This document shows positions 17,185 to 28,328 of a stretch of 64,000 nt of DNA, one piece after another. Location of the stretch: contig PXCO01000403.1 in NCBI GenBank assembly GCA_003565295.1, positions 1-64,000 of the forward strand, written 5' to 3'. The stretch is from Cyclobacteriaceae bacterium. Its GTDB lineage: Bacteria; Bacteroidota; Bacteroidia; Cytophagales; Cyclobacteriaceae. The notes under the pieces were generated by a model. The model saw only the letters and a list, made by a program, of their open reading frames with translations, was not told where the DNA came from and did not search any database. Position 1 is the first letter of the stretch; every line of letters starts with the position of its first letter. The position numbers were made by a program, and so were the translations under genes.

Positions 17185-19476
17185 TTAGAAGGGATAACCA
17201 ATGGCAAAGTTAAAGACCAGGTTTTCCCTTCTCCAATCTCCCTCCCCTATCCTGAAGCTTTTTTCCCAGCGTTCCCCTTCTGGCAAGTGAGGCCTTCTCA
17301 CAGGAGTGGCAAGATCAAACCTGATCACAAAAAAGTCCACATCCACGCGCAGACCAGCCCCAACACCCACCCCTAATTCTTGCATCCAATCGGATGAAAA
17401 CTGACCTCCGGGTAGTGCCTCATTTTCATTGACCAACCAAACGTTACCGGCATCTGCAAAAACCGCCCCTTTCAGGAAAGAAGTGATAGGAAACCTGTAC
17501 TCCACGTTGGCTTCAATTCTAATATCACCTGCCTGATCAAAGAACCCGGCCACATTGGCTTGATCGGGAATATAGGAACCCGGCCCAAGGGAGCGAATGC
17601 GAAAAGCCCTTACACTGTTTGGCCCTCCGGAGAAATATTGCTTCACAAAGGGAAGGGACACTGAGTTACCATAGGGCAACCCCAGACCTCCGAAAATACG
17701 GGATACCAATAGGTTGCTCTCAGTAAATCGAATATAATATCGAAAATCTAAATCCCCTTTATTGTACTGGGCATAATCAAAACCTAGGAAACGGTTGGGG
17801 TTTTGAGAATTAACGAGCTCATTGGCAAGGTTCAACCCTGCCCCGGCTATATCCAAATTCGCCCCAAAATAAATACTGTGCGTCCTGAATTTATCCATCA
17901 ATTGATTATAGGCAAAGCTATAGGTGATCCCTGCAATAAATTGCTGTTCGAAACTCAACCTTAAGAACGGATTCCTATCCAAAATCTCATCAAATTCAGG
18001 TGTAGTCCTTGACAAGTTTACAAAATTGAGGCTGATGGGATTTATTTCGTGGTACACAAAGCGGTTAGCATTCCAAAAATACCCATAAGATGATGAAACG
18101 GAATTCAACCTATACAAGCCTCTCCTATCCTGGAATTCGGTGCCCAAACTAATCTTTGTTTTAGGTACGGAGTAGGCAAATCGCTCACGAATGGGAATAG
18201 GAAAAACCACTCTGGGAAATATCAGATCCCCTTTTAACCCCAGTTCAAATGAGGTCAATCCTTCCCGTTCCCCGCTAGCGATCTGTGCTTCATAGGCAAA
18301 CTTCCCTGTCAGGCTCAAAATTTCTCCCCCATGAAAAAGGTTCCTGTTTCTATAGCTGAGCAAAAGCGCAGGGCCTGCAAAATTATTGGATTTGGAAACA
18401 CCCTGGATCTCTGCCCTCAAAGCTCGCTTATTCAGCGGTGAAAGGTAAATATGACTGTCTATAACACCCTCCCCATCCTCATTCAACTCTTCTCTTTCCC
18501 TGTATCGAATATTGACGTACCTATAATTTCCGATACCTGAAAGTCTGTTACTGGTCAGTCTTGACCTATCGGAATCAAAAAGATCACCTTCTTCCAACAA
18601 AATATAAGGTTCCAACAGATGGGGTTTGAAAACCTTTTCTCTTTGCACAAAGTCTATACCCTTTACCGTAGTAGTATCTGCTCCTTCCTCATACCCTTCT
18701 AACGCAAAATTGGGATAAACCGTGATGTCTTGAATCCTATAAGGCAGAATACCTTTTTCCGGGGCACTTTGCTTCAATCTCAAAAATAAATCAAAGGATT
18801 TATCATCATAATGGTTAGTATCTGCTTCAAATACTAGAAAATCGGGGTTAAAATTATAAAAACCTCTTCTCTTGAGGGCTTGGTCCAGCCTTTCTCTTTC
18901 AGCCCTCAACTGGTTGAGGTCAAACCTATCTCCTTCCTTCAGCTCAGTTTTGTCCAGTAGTTCCCTGATTACCCTATCGATCATCAATGAATCATGGTCA
19001 TATTCGAAATTTTTCATTTTATAGGGCACGGGAACCTCTGCCTGATAATGTACTTTTGCAGTGTAGCTGCGGTAATCCACCTCAGAAGATACAGTGCTGT
19101 AAAAAAAACCACGGTTTTCCAGCCTATTGACCAGCAATTCCTCGGTCTGGGGAATATTCACATCGCTCAAGTAAACTGGCTCCTCACCAAAACGGTTTTT
19201 GAGGAACCTATTGATAAAGCCAGGTTTCTCTTGGGACCCCTTAAAATGGGCCCAAAGGCCTATTCGCTGCCCTAAAAATTTAGAATTGGGGTTTGGCCTG
19301 AAAAGTGCATTGAGTTCATTCTCAATCTCATTCCATTTTCTAACATTCTCTTCTTTCTCCACCTTTAATTCCGGCCCATCGTACAGGTGTTTTCCTTCCG
19401 GAATAAACTGTTTCACATTGCAAGCACCTAAAGTGCATAGGGAAAAAATCAAAATATGGAAAATGCTTACCCTCAT
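17185..19476 (-). CDS. tamL: TamL: lipidated BamA/TamA-family outer-membrane assembly protein
   Basis: The N-terminus carries a lipobox (CTLGAC, Cys19), POTRA-like domains follow (about 80-330), and the C-terminal half is an Omp85 beta-barrel ending in aromatic NFAIGYPF. The barrel contains the family's GGPNSVRAFRIRSLGPG motif. A lipid-anchored TamA variant is known from Bacteroidota as TamL. It lies 39 bp downstream of tamB on the same strand, so the two should be co-transcribed and act together in inserting proteins or moving lipid to the outer membrane. 763 residues. Confidence 0.88.
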   Translation of the reverse strand: MRVSIFHILIFSLCTLGACNVKQFIPEGKHLYDGPELKVEKEENVRKWNEIENELNALFRPNPNSKFLGQRIGLWAHFKGSQEKPGFINRFLKNRFGEEPVYLSDVNIPQTEELLVNRLENRGFFYSTVSSEVDYRSYTAKVHYQAEVPVPYKMKNFEYDHDSLMIDRVIRELLDKTELKEGDRFDLNQLRAERERLDQALKRRGFYNFNPDFLVFEADTNHYDDKSFDLFLRLKQSAPEKGILPYRIQDITVYPNFALEGYEEGADTTTVKGIDFVQREKVFKPHLLEPYILLEEGDLFDSDRSRLTSNRLSGIGNYRYVNIRYREREELNEDGEGVIDSHIYLSPLNKRALRAEIQGVSKSNNFAGPALLLSYRNRNLFHGGEILSLTGKFAYEAQIASGEREGLTSFELGLKGDLIFPRVVFPIPIRERFAYSVPKTKISLGTEFQDRRGLYRLNSVSSSYGYFWNANRFVYHEINPISLNFVNLSRTTPEFDEILDRNPFLRLSFEQQFIAGITYSFAYNQLMDKFRTHSIYFGANLDIAGAGLNLANELVNSQNPNRFLGFDYAQYNKGDLDFRYYIRFTESNLLVSRIFGGLGLPYGNSVSLPFVKQYFSGGPNSVRAFRIRSLGPGSYIPDQANVAGFFDQAGDIRIEANVEYRFPITSFLKGAVFADAGNVWLVNENEALPGGQFSSDWMQELGVGVGAGLRVDVDFFVIRFDLATPVRRPHLPEGERWEKSFRIGEGDWRRENLVFNFAIGYPF

Positions 19477-19515
19477 CTAAATTTAATATTTGTGCTTTGT
19501 ATGCCCTATCTACAA

Positions 19516-22500
19516 TTATCGGTTTTCCTCTTCCGGGGATTCACTTTCTTCCTCCTTTACTTCCTCCTGCTCTTCGTCTTCTTCCTTTCTGGCAGCATTT
19601 CTAGTTCTATCATCCCTTTCCATTTCTATCCCCCTCCAGAGTTCCCTGAAATGGTTGAACTCCCGATTAAATATCAATGACATGCCGGTTACAACAAGCT
19701 GACCGTCAATGAAACTTTCAAAGGAATTTCTCCTAAAACCCCGCAGCCGGTACCTTCCGTTTTCGGTGAGCAAGTATTCTATACTCACATTTCCCAAGAG
19801 CGCGTTCCCCCTATCCATTTGTTGAGACCCACCTTCAATATCTATTTGACTACCTACCTGCACGATCAACCGGTCATCCATAAACCTAGTCCTGGCGCTA
19901 ACATTGAGCTGGGTCCTGTCCTGTGGGGCACCAGTCTGGTAATCCGTAAACGAATCCATGTCAAAATCCAGCTCTACCCCGGAATCCCCCAGCAGGCTTT
20001 CAGAAAGGGTGTTAAGTTGTCCGGAAAGTAATTGGCTTACACTAGACCTCGCAAGTGCCGCGGTTCCCCCACCTGATCCATCCCCTCCTCGATCCGGGAA
20101 AAACTGATTTAACACCAACAAGGAAAACACTTGCCGGTTGAGTTCTCCCTCCTGGTTGTTTAATTGCTGTATCCGCCCATATATATTTCCTCCAGCCGCC
20201 CCACGGCTCTCTTCGGGCATGTCCAATTCAAAGGAGATTTCAGGTCTGACCAACTCTCCATCAATGTTCAAATAGACAAGAAAGGGAAGCTCCTGCCGAA
20301 ACGCCCCTGCATCCCCTCCTCCTGCCTGTGCAGCTACCAGTTCAGTAGCGGAGGTTCTTACCCTATAAATGGCGGTCAGGTTAAGATTAGCATCCAATGG
20401 GTCACCGGCCCATTGAATTGAACTTCCTTCCTGGATTTCAAACCTTCGGCTCACCAGATTATAAAGGCTCATTTCGTAATGCCCTTTCCTAAGTTCGTAT
20501 GTACCGGAGAGGGTAATTCTCCCATTTGGGTCTAAATTTAGATTTAAGTTTCCTTCACCTGAGATCATCAGGTTATCTCCGGACCTTTCATCTACCACTA
20601 CCCTGAAGATGGCATTGGGGTCCACTTCAAGGATTGCGGCAATTTGATACCCAGTGAAACCGGCCGTGGTTTGTTCGGTTGCCCTTCGGGTAAGGATATC
20701 ATCTGGGTCCTGCCTATTCACAAACCTTACTACCCCGTCCCTCTCAATCACATCCAATTGGGATTCCGGCACGATGAAGGTAAGCTCAGTACCCGACCTC
20801 ACCCTAAGTCTACCATCTACGGTGGGTAATGCCAAGTCACCGGTAATGGCCACTTTCGCATCAATGGCCGCTTGCCCATAGAAAAGTTCATTGTCCTCTC
20901 TAGTGGAGTTCAATACCTTAAAATTGCTGGCGTTCAGGCTCAAATCAAAAGTAGGATTCCCAACATCCTCTGTCCCAATATTTCCATCCAAAACAAAGGT
21001 ATTATCGTCCTGATCGCTAATGGTAAACTTTTGGAGATAAACACCGTCATTGTCTACCCTGATCACCTCCTCTGATAATCGAAACCGGGAATTCAGTTCA
21101 GCAACGGTAAATGCAGCCTCATTAAAACGCAAGGTACCCTCATAGGAGGGATCAGAGGTAGTACCTCTTACCTGAATCTCACCGGAAATATAGCCTTCTC
21201 CTTCCCTTAGATTATCCTGAGACAAACCAGTCAAAGTTTCCATCCTCACTTCATTTAAAGCCAGGTCAAGATTTAAGAGAGCCGCCTCTTCATCTGCCTG
21301 GAACTTCCCCTCCAGGTCCAGGTCAATCCCGCCTTCTTTTAAGGCCATTGCAAAGAGGTAATCATTTTCATCAATGGATTCGGCCTCCAGACTAAGGTTC
21401 CCCAATGGCACCTCAAACACACTTAATTCCCGAATTCCCAGGTCTGCAAGTATCCCTGTGGCTCCATAGAGGTTTTCAATAATTACCTGCCCATCCATAA
21501 ATCCACTGGCCAGGGTTTCCTCCGGATTTAGGATACTTGTAAAAGTAGCCAGCCTAAAATCAGTAAACCTAATTCCTATATGTGGATCCTCAATCCCCTG
21601 AACCTGATGTGTGATTTCAAATTCCTGCGTATTTCTCGTCCAAATAAAATCATGAAATTCGAGCAATTGATCCGCAACCCGAACCTCATTGCTCTCAGGA
21701 ATTTGCCAATCCCTTCTATTAAAGACCAATTCCTCAGGCAAAATATGGAGGGTAACCGTATCCCCGGCAAAACCCACATCAAAATTAACATGCGCCAACC
21801 TTTCCTCCCCATCATAGGCGTTGAAGTCGAAATACACCCTTTCTTCCTCCAACTCACCTGTGAAAAAAGTCCGCCCTATGGATATGGGGCCACTCTCCAA
21901 ACTTACCAAACCAAAACCAAAGCGGAACCCTTCCTCGTCTGCCCTAAGCCGCATGCCCACACTGTCCAGGTTGATTCCTGCATAATCAAGAAAAGGGAGG
22001 TCCAACCTTCCTTCCACCGTACCCCCAGACTCATCAAAGTCGAAGGTAACGGAAGCTGAGTCCAGCCGGTTTAAACCTGGCAACACCACCTCGCTCAAAA
22101 ACTGAGTTTCCCTAATGGCCAACAACAAATCCACCTTGACCGGATTGGAGACAGTATCCACATTTCCGGTATCCAAGAAATAATGGTTGAAAAAACGCTC
22201 CATCCCTGCCGTTGTCTCTTCAATGGAAGCATTGGAATGTAAGTTGGCATCTACAATGGCGCTGTTTAACGAAAAGGCCGTAGAATCCTTACTCGATTTG
22301 GCTCTAAGCTTAAACTCACCTATGGAGAAGGGCCTTTCCTCAAAGACCACAAGACCATCCTGCAAATTTGCCTCTATCTCAAAATCCTCCAAATTACCTT
22401 CAAAAGCCGCATCTAAAGTAAACCTTGGTCTTAGGTCTTTTGGGCTCAAGTTTAAGGCCAATAGGTCTGCCCCCTTAAGGTCCATCCTTAGATTTACCTT

Positions 22501-24588
22501 AGTACTTAGGCTATCCAAATGAAGTTCACTGACCATTTCCACGTCTAGGTTTTCATCCTTGAACGCTAATTTCAACTGACCTTCACCGTTATGCATTTCC
22601 CCATCCAATTTCAATCCGTCATAATCATACCCATTTAACTCAAGCTGCCGGAAGTCTGAGCTTAAATACGCATCCATATCCTCCAATCCCCTGCCCTCTC
22701 CTTCAGCCTCTAACCGAAAGCCAACCACACCCAGTTGGGGATTATCCAATAACTCTCCCAGCTTAAGGTCATCCACCTCTAGTACCAGGCCAAAGGCTAT
22801 CCTTTCCTTTTGGGAGAAGCTACCACTTGCAGCAATTTTGCCTTCCGGCACCTCCAAGTCCACCTGAGCCCGTAGCTCATCCATTCCCCCCTTTGCTTTT
22901 GCGTGGAGGTGAATGGTGGCTGGGAGGTGAGCATCCACTTCTGCGGCTGCCAACAGAGGTGCCAAATCTTCTTTTCTGGACTCAAAAGTGAGCTTTTCTA
23001 TTTCTGCATATAATCTTTCGGGTTCCGTCACATGCATAAACCGGCCAGAGGTTTGCAATTCGGTGTGATTGCCCCATTTCAGAAGCAATTTTTCTACAAT
23101 CAATTCTTTGGTATTCCCCTTAGCCTTCAAGTCGCCCACCAAGGGGTGGGCAGAAAAGGCCTGGAGGTAGGGATCATCTCTTAGCTCAGGGACAAAATAG
23201 TAGGCATCATTAACATCCAGCCTAATATCAGGCAAATTCACGTTAAAATTGATCCCTTCAGGGTCAGAAAGGAATGAGGATAATGATGCATAAGAAAGTG
23301 CTATATCACCTGCCAGCCTATTATGGTTCGTTTTGATGATCAAATCCCGTAAACGGGCTTCCTCATCGGAAAGTCGAAAACCAAAAGTCAAATTATCGAG
23401 CCTGAATCCACTGCTTTCAATAAATGAGAATTCCTCTAAACGGAAACCCATTTGGTCTTCCGTTAAAAATGTATTTTTAACGGAAAAATTTACATCCTTA
23501 AATTCAATGGCTTCTGGATTAAAAAACCCTTGCCGGGGCTGTTGATCGTTGACCGAATAGGAGACCTTATTGTTTTCGAGATTTACCTCACCCACTTCCA
23601 CCTTCCAATCAGGCCAAACAAATTCCTCCTCGGTATGCTCTACCTCCGTTACCTCTAAAATTTCATCTTCCTGAATCATGTGAATACCAATGGAGGATTC
23701 AGAAAGGCTCAATGTCTTTAGCATGATCACCTGCTCCTCAAGGTTTGCTTCAGGGAGGTTAAGGAAAAATTCCCCAATGTCCACCAAAGCCTCCATTCCA
23801 TCAGGCTCAGATCGGTAATTTGCACTGATCCTTGATAGGATTAATGCATCCACTACCAGAAGGGGCAAGGGGGAAGAGGAAGTGGTGGTATCAGGATCTG
23901 AAGCGAAAGGTTTGGATTGAAGGTAAGAAACCTCTGTATCGGCCCATTCCAATCGCTCCACGTGAAAGGCCATTTTTTCCAAGTCCAGATTTCCTAAATC
24001 AACATCGAGCTTTCCCAACTTAAGTTTAGCATCCATACCCAACTGCTCGTCTAGGTAAATCAAGTGAAAATCTTTCCACCTTACCGGGCCTATACTTATT
24101 TTAGGCATGCCCCCCTGAGGCTCTTCCTGCACTGTTTCAGGTGGTGGCTCTGCCTGGGTTTCCTCCTCATCTATAAATGCCTCTAAAATAAAATCGAAAT
24201 TAAACTTACCTTCTTCATTTCTGTAGACATTTGCCCTAAGTCCTTCCCATTCCACTCGGGACACCTGTATCTCACCTGCCCTAATCAGCGGCAACAAACT
24301 CACCCCTGTTTCCAGAGATCGAGAATAAAGTAGGGTATCACCCTTTACATCTTCCAAATACAATCCTTCCAAGTAAAAGTCCCCCCTAAAAGTCAGGAAT
24401 AACCTATCAATAGAGACCATGGATCCTGTTTTACCAGATACGAAAGAGGTGGCTTTTCGAACGATGAAATCTTGCCCAACCGGACTGCGGATAAGGAGAA
24501 TCAAAACCACCAACAAGATGAAAATAGACAAAAAAAGATAGCCTAAAACCTTAAAAAGCTTTGTGAATATTTTTTGGGGTCTTGCCAA
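19516..24588 (-). CDS. tamB: translocation and assembly module protein TamB
   Basis: A 1690-residue protein with one N-terminal membrane anchor (LGYLFLSIFILLVVLILLI) and a long beta-rich, AsmA/TamB-like body. The C-terminal TamB (DUF490) domain is recognisable by GEGNLNLNLDPNGRITLSGTYELRKGHYE and by the closing YQTGAPQDRTQLNVSARTRF...DRLIVQVGSQ. TamB spans the periplasm as a groove and works with TamA/TamL. The tail is very acidic (repeated Glu). No ATG precedes the anchor, so the start appears to be TTG 24588. Confidence 0.88.
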   Translation of the reverse strand: MARPQKIFTKLFKVLGYLFLSIFILLVVLILLIRSPVGQDFIVRKATSFVSGKTGSMVSIDRLFLTFRGDFYLEGLYLEDVKGDTLLYSRSLETGVSLLPLIRAGEIQVSRVEWEGLRANVYRNEEGKFNFDFILEAFIDEEETQAEPPPETVQEEPQGGMPKISIGPVRWKDFHLIYLDEQLGMDAKLKLGKLDVDLGNLDLEKMAFHVERLEWADTEVSYLQSKPFASDPDTTTSSSPLPLLVVDALILSRISANYRSEPDGMEALVDIGEFFLNLPEANLEEQVIMLKTLSLSESSIGIHMIQEDEILEVTEVEHTEEEFVWPDWKVEVGEVNLENNKVSYSVNDQQPRQGFFNPEAIEFKDVNFSVKNTFLTEDQMGFRLEEFSFIESSGFRLDNLTFGFRLSDEEARLRDLIIKTNHNRLAGDIALSYASLSSFLSDPEGINFNVNLPDIRLDVNDAYYFVPELRDDPYLQAFSAHPLVGDLKAKGNTKELIVEKLLLKWGNHTELQTSGRFMHVTEPERLYAEIEKLTFESRKEDLAPLLAAAEVDAHLPATIHLHAKAKGGMDELRAQVDLEVPEGKIAASGSFSQKERIAFGLVLEVDDLKLGELLDNPQLGVVGFRLEAEGEGRGLEDMDAYLSSDFRQLELNGYDYDGLKLDGEMHNGEGQLKLAFKDENLDVEMVSELHLDSLSTKVNLRMDLKGADLLALNLSPKDLRPRFTLDAAFEGNLEDFEIEANLQDGLVVFEERPFSIGEFKLRAKSSKDSTAFSLNSAIVDANLHSNASIEETTAGMERFFNHYFLDTGNVDTVSNPVKVDLLLAIRETQFLSEVVLPGLNRLDSASVTFDFDESGGTVEGRLDLPFLDYAGINLDSVGMRLRADEEGFRFGFGLVSLESGPISIGRTFFTGELEEERVYFDFNAYDGEERLAHVNFDVGFAGDTVTLHILPEELVFNRRDWQIPESNEVRVADQLLEFHDFIWTRNTQEFEITHQVQGIEDPHIGIRFTDFRLATFTSILNPEETLASGFMDGQVIIENLYGATGILADLGIRELSVFEVPLGNLSLEAESIDENDYLFAMALKEGGIDLDLEGKFQADEEAALLNLDLALNEVRMETLTGLSQDNLREGEGYISGEIQVRGTTSDPSYEGTLRFNEAAFTVAELNSRFRLSEEVIRVDNDGVYLQKFTISDQDDNTFVLDGNIGTEDVGNPTFDLSLNASNFKVLNSTREDNELFYGQAAIDAKVAITGDLALPTVDGRLRVRSGTELTFIVPESQLDVIERDGVVRFVNRQDPDDILTRRATEQTTAGFTGYQIAAILEVDPNAIFRVVVDERSGDNLMISGEGNLNLNLDPNGRITLSGTYELRKGHYEMSLYNLVSRRFEIQEGSSIQWAGDPLDANLNLTAIYRVRTSATELVAAQAGGGDAGAFRQELPFLVYLNIDGELVRPEISFELDMPEESRGAAGGNIYGRIQQLNNQEGELNRQVFSLLVLNQFFPDRGGDGSGGGTAALARSSVSQLLSGQLNTLSESLLGDSGVELDFDMDSFTDYQTGAPQDRTQLNVSARTRFMDDRLIVQVGSQIDIEGGSQQMDRGNALLGNVSIEYLLTENGRYRLRGFRRNSFESFIDGQLVVTGMSLIFNREFNHFRELWRGIEMERDDRTRNAARKEEDEEQEEVKEEESESPEEENR

Positions 24589-24803
24589 AATATGTAGGGT
24601 AGTTAGTCAGTTTTTTCGGTTGAAAGGTCATCTTACTGCCTTATAACCGGCTCAAATATACATCAATTCAACTTTTCTTTTTGCATGAAAAATGATTTGA
24701 ATGAGAGTTTAAATTCGCAATTAATATGCCAATGCTACCCTAATTATCAAAAAGGCGGAAGTTTTACCTCCTCCCACCTTTTAAGATAATTTACGGTCTA
24801 CAC

Positions 24804-26315
24804 CTAATGCAGAGCATCCATGGACCCCATCACGGCGTTCACATCTATATCCAAGCCCTTAGCCACCCTGGAGCCAAATTCCTCATCCATTCTAAACCAA
24901 TGGCAAAGTTGTCTGTAGGTGATATCATTTTTCTTTGGCCCAGATATGCCTCTCATCGCACCTATGGCATTGTTGATCGTGTTGTCTTGCTCTTCTTTAC
25001 TCATCACATCCCTGAAAAGTGCGCGAGGTTGAGAATAGTGATCATTATCCCCAATTTTGCTGTTTCGGTCGTACCAGTCTGCTATGGAATCTTCCAACTC
25101 ATCCGAGGGTTCTCTGTAGGATTCGTCTATTTCAATATTGTCAAAGCTATTGGGCCAGTAGTTGGGAGCCCCCCCTCCATTATCATCCACCCTCATGGAG
25201 CCATCACGTTGGTAATTGTTTACGGCATAGGGACAAACGTTTACGGGGATTTGTTCATAATTAGTGCCTAAACGGTATCTATGGGCGTCAGGATAGGACA
25301 ATAATCTTCCTTGCAACATCTTATCGGGTGAGTAACCAATTCCATCCACCACATGTGCAGGGGCAAATGCGGACTGTTCCACATCCCTAAAATAATTACC
25401 CGGATTCTTGTTCAACTCCATCACACCAACATCGATCAATGGAAAATCGCCGTGAGGCCATACCTTTGTAAGGTCGAAAGGATTGAAATCTACTCTCTTG
25501 GCATCCTCCACGGTCATGACCTGAATCTTCAGGTTCCATTTAGGGAAATTACCTTGCTCTATATTTTCAAGCAGATCCCTTTGAGAATAGTCCATATCCT
25601 TGGATTTCATCTCCGCAGCCTCCTGATCGGTGAGGTTCTTAATCCCTTGTACGGTCTTGAAATGGAATTTCACAAAGGTTCTTTCATTTTTCGCATTAAG
25701 CATGGAAAAAGTATGGCTCCCATATCCGTTCATATGGCGGTACCCGTCAGGGGTTCCCCTATCGCTCATCAGGATAAGCACCTGATGCAGGGATTCGGGG
25801 TTAAGGGACCAATAATCCCACATCATGGTTGGGGATTTGCAGTTGGTATAGGGATCCCGTTTTTGGGTATGGATAAAGTCACCAAACTTTTTAGGGTCTT
25901 TCACAAAAAAGACAGGAGTGTTATTTCCCACCAAGTCCCAATTGCCATCTTCGGTATAGAATTTCACCGCAAAGCCCCTGGGGTCTCTTTCTGTATCCGC
26001 AGAACCTCTTTCACCTCCTACTGTGGAAAAACGCGCAAATACTTTGGTCTTTTTTCCGATTTTATCAAATAACTTGGCCCGGGTATAATTGGTAATGTCA
26101 TTAGTAACAGTAAAAGTACCGAATGCACCCGACCCCTTGGCATGAACCACCCTCTCAGGAATTCTTTCCCTATTGAAATGGGCCATTTTCTCATGAAGAA
26201 TGTAGTCCTCCAGTAATATGGGACCCCTAGGGCCAACGGTTTTAGAGTTGTCATTTTCTACATAAATCCTTCCAGATGCGGTGGTTAATTTGTTGTGCTT
26301 TTTTTCTTCTGACAT
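24804..26315 (-). CDS. katA: monofunctional heme catalase
   Basis: Disproportionates hydrogen peroxide. The catalytic His is in RVVHAKGSGAFGTF (His58), the distal Asn in VGNNTPVFFVKDP, and the heme-ligand Tyr in RLLSYPDAHRYRLG. Its 503 residues fit a small-subunit, clade 3-type catalase. The ATG start is clear. It is monocistronic, with a long upstream region in which I found no clear OxyR or PerR box. Confidence 0.95.
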   Translation of the reverse strand: MSEEKKHNKLTTASGRIYVENDNSKTVGPRGPILLEDYILHEKMAHFNRERIPERVVHAKGSGAFGTFTVTNDITNYTRAKLFDKIGKKTKVFARFSTVGGERGSADTERDPRGFAVKFYTEDGNWDLVGNNTPVFFVKDPKKFGDFIHTQKRDPYTNCKSPTMMWDYWSLNPESLHQVLILMSDRGTPDGYRHMNGYGSHTFSMLNAKNERTFVKFHFKTVQGIKNLTDQEAAEMKSKDMDYSQRDLLENIEQGNFPKWNLKIQVMTVEDAKRVDFNPFDLTKVWPHGDFPLIDVGVMELNKNPGNYFRDVEQSAFAPAHVVDGIGYSPDKMLQGRLLSYPDAHRYRLGTNYEQIPVNVCPYAVNNYQRDGSMRVDDNGGGAPNYWPNSFDNIEIDESYREPSDELEDSIADWYDRNSKIGDNDHYSQPRALFRDVMSKEEQDNTINNAIGAMRGISGPKKNDITYRQLCHWFRMDEEFGSRVAKGLDIDVNAVMGSMDALH

Positions 26316-26862
26316 GGTTTTGGGTATTATTATTTAATTCAAATTGTAATATTCTAAAGCAAGGCACATATCACTAGTTGGTTCCTTATGGAGCAAAGAT
26401 TCATCACTTGATTAGTCTGATTTAATTTTCTGCAAATCTTTTGATGATAAGTCCATTCCTTTTTTTCCTATAAAATAGGTTCTGACGGCCTTCCAGCAGT
26501 TGCCCCACTTATGCCTGTGATGAATCCTGTGTAGGAAACTTTGTTTGTGCTCAGGTTCACCTAATAAGAAACCTTCCTCCCCTTTAGGTCTCAAAGTTAC
26601 ACATTACGCTTAAACAACTACCTCTTGCCTATCAAACCCTAAATAGATTCATATATGTTGAGCATTAGCCAATCTTTGGTAGTAGGATTTACTGTTAAGA
26701 ACGTTGAGTAAAGTAGGTTCATTGATGGCTTTTTAATATTACGTAAAATCTACAAAATTCCAAAATCAATAACTGTACCCTTGCTTCCAATAATAGTTCA
26801 GCCAAAGGCTGTCATTTTGTCTGCATTTTACTAAATTTGCGATTTGAAAGTGCACAAAATCT
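26316..26862. other. 547-bp intergenic region between divergent katA and miaB
   Basis: AT-rich and probably holds both promoters. One open frame (26412-26594, minus, 60 codons, no ATG, starts at TTG) has a protein-like composition with a His/Trp-rich middle and a lysine-rich end. It has no recognised relatives and may be a remnant. Nothing else is apparent apart from the -7 element listed separately. Confidence 0.4.
26832..26839 (+). promoter_or_regulatory. Bacteroidota -7 promoter element for miaB
   Basis: TAAATTTG matches TAnnTTTG and lies 23 bases before the miaB ATG. No clear TTG -33 box is seen at the ideal 19-21 base spacing. Confidence 0.5.
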
Positions 26863-28323
26863 ATGCAAAACATTATCAAGGACATCGATATCTTGCCTTC
26901 CGGGGAGGCCCAGGCCTGTGATTTTAAGACCACAAAGGATGAATCCACCGGTAAGGCCAAAAAACTCTATATAGAAAGTTACGGTTGCCAGATGAACTTT
27001 TCCGATAGTGAAATCGTGGCTTCCATCATGAAAAAAAATGGGTTCGACACCACCTCCTCTTACGAGCAAGCTGATGTGATCTTTTTAAATACTTGTTCTA
27101 TAAGAGAAAAAGCAGAACAAACCGTTAGGAAAAGGCTTCAGCAATTTAATCACATCAAGGCTCAGCATCCCGGAATAACCATTGGTGTGCTGGGCTGTAT
27201 GGCAGAAAGGCTCAAAGAAAAATTGCTGGAAGAAGAAAAACTGGTCGACGTGGTGGTAGGTCCGGATGCTTACAGGGACCTGCCTTCACTTGTATCTGCT
27301 GCAGAGGATGGCACCAAAGGCGTAAATACCTTCTTGTCCAGGGAGGAAACCTATGCGGATATTTCTCCAGTACGTTTAAACAGTAATGGTGTAAGTGCTT
27401 TTATTTCCATAATGAGGGGATGCGACAATATGTGCTCCTTTTGTGTAGTGCCGTTCACCCGTGGGAGAGAGAGAAGCAGAGACCCCTATTCCATTAGGGA
27501 TGAAGCCAAGGAGCTATTCGAAAGTGGGTATAGGGAAGTAACCCTTTTGGGTCAAAACGTGGACAGCTATAAATGGTCTCCTGAAGAAAACAACAAGGCC
27601 AGGTTAAATAAAAAGGAATCGGTAACAGAAAAGATTGTCAATTTTGCCAACCTTCTTGAAATGGTGGCTCAAGTAAATCCTGCCTTAAGGGTGAGGTTTT
27701 CCACTTCTCACCCAAAGGATATTACAGATGAGGTACTGTATACCATGAAGAAATACGACAATATTTGCAAATACATACATCTTCCCGTACAAAGTGGAAA
27801 TTCGCGAATACTAAGCTTGATGAACAGGACCTATGATAGGGATTGGTACCTGGAAAGGGTTCAAAAGATCAGGGAAATACTGGGGGACGAATGTGGGATA
27901 TCCTCGGATATGATTGCCGGGTTTTGCACAGAAACGGAGGAAGAGCATCAGGACACGCTCAGCCTAATGGATTTGGTGGAATTTGACTTTTCCTACATGT
28001 TTTATTATTCAGAAAGACCGGGCACCCTTGCCGCCAAGAAATTTGAAGATGATATTCCTCTATCGGTGAAAAAAAGGAGGCTACAGGAGATCATTGCCAG
28101 GCAAAACCAGTGGTCGCTTTTCCGAAACCGGAAGGACGTAGGAAAAGTACAGGAAATCCTGATCGAGGGCACTTCCAAACGTTCGAAGGATGAATGGAAA
28201 GGTAGAAACAGTGCCAACAAGGTGGTAATTGTGCCGAGTGGCAATTTTAAACCTGGAGATTACGTTTGGGTGAAAATCACCGACTGTTCTTCAGCCACCT
28301 TATTTGGAGAATTAATCGCTTGA
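26863..28323 (+). CDS. miaB: tRNA-2-methylthio-N6-dimethylallyladenosine synthase
   Basis: A radical-SAM methylthiotransferase acting on A37 of tRNAs. The N-terminal UPF0004 domain carries three cluster Cys residues (SYGCQMN, NTCSIRE, LGCMAER). The radical SAM triad is CDNMCSFC (CxxxCxxC), and a TRAM domain ends the protein. 486 residues, a little longer than the E. coli enzyme because of an N-terminal extension. It heads a run of same-strand genes up to secG. Confidence 0.95.
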   Translation: MQNIIKDIDILPSGEAQACDFKTTKDESTGKAKKLYIESYGCQMNFSDSEIVASIMKKNGFDTTSSYEQADVIFLNTCSIREKAEQTVRKRLQQFNHIKAQHPGITIGVLGCMAERLKEKLLEEEKLVDVVVGPDAYRDLPSLVSAAEDGTKGVNTFLSREETYADISPVRLNSNGVSAFISIMRGCDNMCSFCVVPFTRGRERSRDPYSIRDEAKELFESGYREVTLLGQNVDSYKWSPEENNKARLNKKESVTEKIVNFANLLEMVAQVNPALRVRFSTSHPKDITDEVLYTMKKYDNICKYIHLPVQSGNSRILSLMNRTYDRDWYLERVQKIREILGDECGISSDMIAGFCTETEEEHQDTLSLMDLVEFDFSYMFYYSERPGTLAAKKFEDDIPLSVKKRRLQEIIARQNQWSLFRNRKDVGKVQEILIEGTSKRSKDEWKGRNSANKVVIVPSGNFKPGDYVWVKITDCSSATLFGELIA

Positions 28324-28328
28324 GGAGA

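Noticed and set aside
26412-26594. 60-codon minus-strand open frame upstream of katA.
   Set aside because: No ATG or clear ribosome binding site, no recognised relatives, and it lies in a likely promoter region. Left as an intergenic note.
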